Assembly (NCBI GenBank): GCA_964412845.1
Contig: CAYPQM010000094.1
Span: 1-26,082, forward strand
Source of the DNA: JAWWPY01 sp964412845
GTDB lineage: Bacteria; Actinomycetota; Actinomycetes; Streptosporangiales; Streptosporangiaceae
Length of the DNA stretch: 26,082 bases
Direction: 5' to 3'
Shown: in pieces, positions 24,501 through 26,082 of the stretch
Layout of the letters: the number at the start of each line of letters is the position of its first letter
Numbering within the stretch: position 1 is the stretch's first letter
Notes under the pieces: generated by a model
What the model saw: the letters and a program-made list of their open reading frames with translations, nothing else
The model's database searches: none
What the model was told of the DNA's origin: nothing
Translations under genes and position numbers: made by a program

Positions 24501-25699
24501 TCCACCGCCAGCCGGGCCTTGCGGGCCGGCTCGACGATGGCCCGGCGCACCTGTTCCCAGCTCATCGATCCGACGACGACCTGGCGTTCCTGGAGCGCGC
24601 GGGCAAGCCCGGGGTGGCGCAGCGCGTGATCGTAGAAGTCGGCGCGCAGGGCCAGCACGACCACGGCGGGACCGGACAGCGCGCACAGCGCCGCGGTGAA
24701 TGCCCGCCGTTCGTCCTCGTCCGGGCAGGTGGTGAAAACCTCCTCGAACTGGTCCACCACGATGGCCGGCCTGACCGGGCCGGCCGGGCTGATCAGGCTG
24801 AGGCGGCCGACCTGGCCGGCCAACCCTTCGGGATCAGACCGCAGGGCGGCCTCGATCTCGCTGACGCTCGCCTGGGTCGCTGGTCCCGTCCGGGTCGGCG
24901 GCCCCGCGCCGGCCGGTAGGCCCGTGCTGGCCGGCGTGTCCATGCTGGCGGGTGTGTCGCTCGGTGTGCCCGTGCTGGCCGGCGTGCTGTCCCTGGTGAT
25001 CCGGCTTAGCTGCCTGGCCAGATCGGTGAGCGGCGCGGTCCCTGGGGTGAACAGGGCTAACGGTCGGGTGACGTGGCCAGCGAGGAGGCCAGGGACCAGC
25101 CCGGCGCGCAGCACGGACGACTTGCCCGAACCCGAGGATCCGATCATTACCAGCGGCACTCCGCTGACGGGGGCGGCGGCGAGCCCCAGCAGGTGCCGGG
25201 TGAGATCCTCCCGGCCGAAGAACCACTCGGCGTCTTCCGGCTCGAAACTCGCCAGGCCGCGGTACGGCGGGATGGTTCCGCCGGCCCGGCGGCCCGGCGA
25301 CCGGCGCGCCCTGGCCAGCGCGGCGGCCCACTCGCGCACCTGATCCTGGTCGGTCACGCCGCACGCGATGAGGATCCTCGGCAGCGATTCCGGCTGGGTC
25401 GGCGGCGGCAGGTGCCGCCCGGAGAAATAGTCGCCGGCCGTGCTGGGCGGAATCCCGGCCGCTCGCGCGACCTCCCGGACCGTCAGCCCGGCGTGCTGCC
25501 GGGCGAGGGTGAGCTCACGGCCGAAATCCGGCTGGGTGGCGACGCGCCGGGGATCGGGTCGCTCCTCCGGGGCCGCCGGCCCGCCGGGCCGGTTGTCATC
25601 GGGCCGGTTGTCATCGGGCCGGTTATCATCGGGCCGGTTATCATCCGGTCTGCTGTCATCCGGTCTGCTGTCGCGATGATTGTGCGCATCGTCATCCAT
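21557..25699 (-). CDS. HTH - STAND NTPase - transmembrane - 14-blade WD40 protein
   Basis: A 1380-residue protein from ATG 25699, chosen for GGGGGGA five bases upstream. In order: an acidic leader of RPDDN/S pentapeptides (about 10-38); an XRE-type helix-turn-helix (about 59-110); a novel-STAND-type NTPase opening PYRGLASFEPEDAEWFFGRE, with Walker A GSSGSGKSS (about 187-195) and Walker B AIVVDQFEEVFT (about 312-323); a helical/winged-helix region; one transmembrane helix near 640-665; a helical linker; and fourteen WD40 repeats from about 728 to 1350, enough for two seven-bladed propellers. The end, SRAEWASYIPGR-x4-PCP, is typical of the family. A Thr/Pro-rich insert lies between the Walker motifs. 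Such proteins are ATP-driven sensors or scaffolds; the ligand and target are unknown. Confidence 0.93.
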   Translation of the reverse strand: MDDDAHNHRDSRPDDSRPDDNRPDDNRPDDNRPDDNRPGGPAAPEERPDPRRVATQPDFGRELTLARQHAGLTVREVARAAGIPPSTAGDYFSGRHLPPPTQPESLPRILIACGVTDQDQVREWAAALARARRSPGRRAGGTIPPYRGLASFEPEDAEWFFGREDLTRHLLGLAAAPVSGVPLVMIGSSGSGKSSVLRAGLVPGLLAGHVTRPLALFTPGTAPLTDLARQLSRITRDSTPASTGTPSDTPASMDTPASTGLPAGAGPPTRTGPATQASVSEIEAALRSDPEGLAGQVGRLSLISPAGPVRPAIVVDQFEEVFTTCPDEDERRAFTAALCALSGPAVVVLALRADFYDHALRHPGLARALQERQVVVGSMSWEQVRRAIVEPARKARLAVDEGLVELLLRDLAPTASAGDPPGTGPEPGVLPLLSHALLATWQNGQRGSLTVMGYLASGGIRDAIARTAETAYEELADGQRGIARQLFLRLVHVVDETPETRAALPLSEWRECPGGTTSADQVLSQFVDRRLITLDSDTARITHEALITAWPRLRAWIDSDRDGLRARHRIDEAAQAWDEAARDSAALLRGGLLAMARDWAADPVNRASLTPLGQEFVDAGTADEKNHRTAERRRTRRLHRLVATLTMAVLATVTIAGYAFQQREAATTSRNAAESREVAIEAGQIQGQMPSLAGQLGLAAYLIAPTRQARAALLESSGAPAAARLADCPDVVQSVSLSPDRRVLAVAAADGTLRLWNVAHPGRPVPLGRPLLAASKRPLYATAFSPDGRLLAAAGSGKIVQLWDMTDPGHPVPLKMPLSGPASTVYSLAFDPRAGLLAAGSADDTVRLWNVAGPGQAQPGQARPVATLTGAAGYVQSVVFSPDGGMLAAGSADRTVRLWDLSDAQHPVSLGQPLTGPASPVSSVAFSPDGSTLAAGSQDHKVWLWNVSHPARPVRAAPLTGATDWVNTVAFSPDGASVAAGSSDDHVQVWNLASRMLTATLPHPQPVTSLAWDGTGRLISGDADGTVRNWVLPTPVLRAAGPVNSVAYSPGGGMLAVGSTDLELWNPARHTMTAAVPILGTFVNAVAFARGGLPPGGRILAAGYGDGRVQLWRVAGAGAPVPLGKPLPATARGLVESVAFSRDGQLLASGGDDGMVRVWSVRDPARPRLLAAIPDSLSDYVYSVAFSPDSRVLAAASTDNLTRLWDIANLARPVLLGRPLGGPASYAISVAFSPDGRTLAVGSADKTVRLWDISRPSRPVPLGKPLTGPEGYVYSVAFSGDGQTLAAGSTDDTVWLWHIADRRTPVLAAELTGPAGHVYSVAFGRADRTFAAGSADGTVRIWDTTPSAAAAAVCADSGQPISRAEWASYIPGRRYNPPCP
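24920..24986 (-). repeat. 19-bp direct repeat encoding a Thr/Pro/Ala-rich insert
   Basis: GCCCGTGCTGGCCGGCGTG occurs at 24920-24938 and 24968-24986, exactly 48 bases (16 codons) apart, inside the STAND domain between Walker A and Walker B. It encodes repeated TPAST-like segments and probably forms a flexible surface loop that grew by slippage. Confidence 0.7.
25586..25675 (-). repeat. Six 15-bp tandem repeats (RPDDN/S pentapeptides)
   Basis: Six consecutive 15-base units cover exactly 90 bases. The first two are GGGCCGGTTGTCATC, the next two differ by one base, and the last two are CGGTCTGCTGTCATC and a close variant. On the minus strand they encode the repeated RPDDN or RPDDS leader of the STAND-WD40 protein. 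There are no spacers, and the repeats stay in frame. Confidence 0.9.
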
Positions 25700-26026
25700 C
25701 TGGTCCCCCCTGGCATGACTCATCCCTGGATCGCGCTCACCTGAATCACGTCGACCGCGCTTGCTCCCCGCCGCGCTTGGCCGTGATGTCTTGATGACTC
25801 CCCAGTGTCCCCCTCCGTTCACAATGGTGCCGAATCGCTACCGCGTCACGGTAGATCCGTCCGACTTTGTCCGAGGGACAACGGATTGCAGTGCAAGTGT
25901 CACCGGGTAACAGAGACTTGGCTCCAGGACGCGCGTCCAGCATGCGAAACGGCCGCGACCAACGCGAGCGGCTGCCACGTCACGGGGGCCGGGGCCTGTC
26001 TCGCGGCGCGGGACGCGCGGACCGCT
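25700..26026. other. Non-coding upstream region of the STAND gene
   Basis: No convincing gene is seen in these bases. The STAND frame stays open to 25822, but the strong ribosome site favours the start at 25699. Two inverted repeats (25838-25854 and 25867-25881) and a 12-bp palindrome GGACGCGCGTCC (25927-25938) lie here. I see no clean pair of -35 and -10 boxes. The promoter of the STAND gene is expected in this stretch. Confidence 0.5.
25838..25881. promoter_or_regulatory. Paired inverted repeats upstream of the STAND gene
   Basis: CTACCG-CGTCA-CGGTAG (25838-25854) and TTGTCC-GAG-GGACAA (25867-25881) are two perfect six-base dyads, separated by twelve bases and centred about 150-175 bases upstream of the start codon. 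They are candidate operators, perhaps for the helix-turn-helix domain of the encoded protein itself. Dyads are seen; binding is conjecture. Confidence 0.35.
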
Positions 26027-26082
26027 GCATCCGGTCCCGTTCGGCTCCGATGGGGGGAGCCGGGTCGAACGGGACCGGATGC
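26027..26082. terminator. Perfect 17-bp inverted repeat forming a long hairpin at the window edge
   Basis: GCATCCGGTCCCGTTCG (26027-26043) and its exact complement CGAACGGGACCGGATGC (26066-26082) enclose a further stem GCTCC/GGAGC (26044-26048 and 26056-26060 region), with a small bulge. A hairpin this stable is typical of actinobacterial terminators, probably for a gene beyond the right edge. The arms may continue outside the window, so a mobile-element end is not excluded. Confidence 0.6.

Noticed and set aside
25586..25675. CRISPR-like array
   Set aside because: The 15-base repeats are contiguous without spacers and stay in the coding frame of the STAND gene.
20149..25699. Defence island
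   Set aside because: The STAND protein resembles some defence ATPases, but no nuclease, protease, restriction, toxin-antitoxin or phage-related gene is nearby. The idea is kept only as part of the module hypothesis.
25700..25822. Longer N-terminus of the STAND protein
   Set aside because: The frame is open, but no ribosome site precedes the upstream starts while ATG 25699 has GGGGGGA at the right distance.

Overview
The window is very GC-rich DNA coding densely on both strands, from an actinomycete. Four things point there: an XRE/DUF5753 regulator paired with a DUF397 protein, an F420-type luciferase-like oxidoreductase, GTG starts with strong GGAGG ribosome sites, and a large HTH-STAND-WD40 protein. 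A filamentous order such as Streptosporangiales or Streptomycetales seems likely, but the sequence alone does not settle the genus. I see no rRNA, tRNA, CRISPR array, transposase or phage gene.

Left part (1-5047). A secreted purple-acid-phosphatase-like enzyme is cut by the left edge, and behind it is a double YbjQ-domain protein; both are on the minus strand. Diverging from these is a tight plus-strand operon of a PfkB kinase (probably pseudouridine kinase), pseudouridine-5'-phosphate glycosidase and an AlkD-type DNA glycosylase. Middle left (5249-11807): a polytopic membrane protein resembling GT87 mannosyltransferases, an F420-type LLM oxidoreductase, a phosphoribosyltransferase, the DUF397/XRE pair, a possible 26-residue ORF, and a LysR regulator divergent from a TDT-family exporter with a clean inverted repeat between them.

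Middle right (11901-20086). A large secreted GH15 glucodextranase/glucoamylase has a tandem-repeat leader and a promoter overlapped by an inverted repeat. It is followed by a small P-loop kinase, a gap holding a 61-bp tandem hairpin repeat, DNA polymerase X with a PHP domain, an MBL-fold hydrolase, and a YdjM-like membrane hydrolase.

Right part (20149-26082). Two minus-strand genes lie in series: a 1380-residue HTH + STAND NTPase + transmembrane + 14-blade WD40 protein, then a truncated-haemoglobin/ankyrin fusion. They may be co-transcribed and are the best candidate in the window for an undescribed sensory or defence-like module. The window ends exactly on a perfect 17-bp inverted repeat that forms a long hairpin.

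Most other genes are ordinary actinobacterial housekeeping, repair or secreted catabolic functions. Starts were chosen by ribosome-binding site, family alignment and gene overlap. All family calls come from motif recognition, not database searches.
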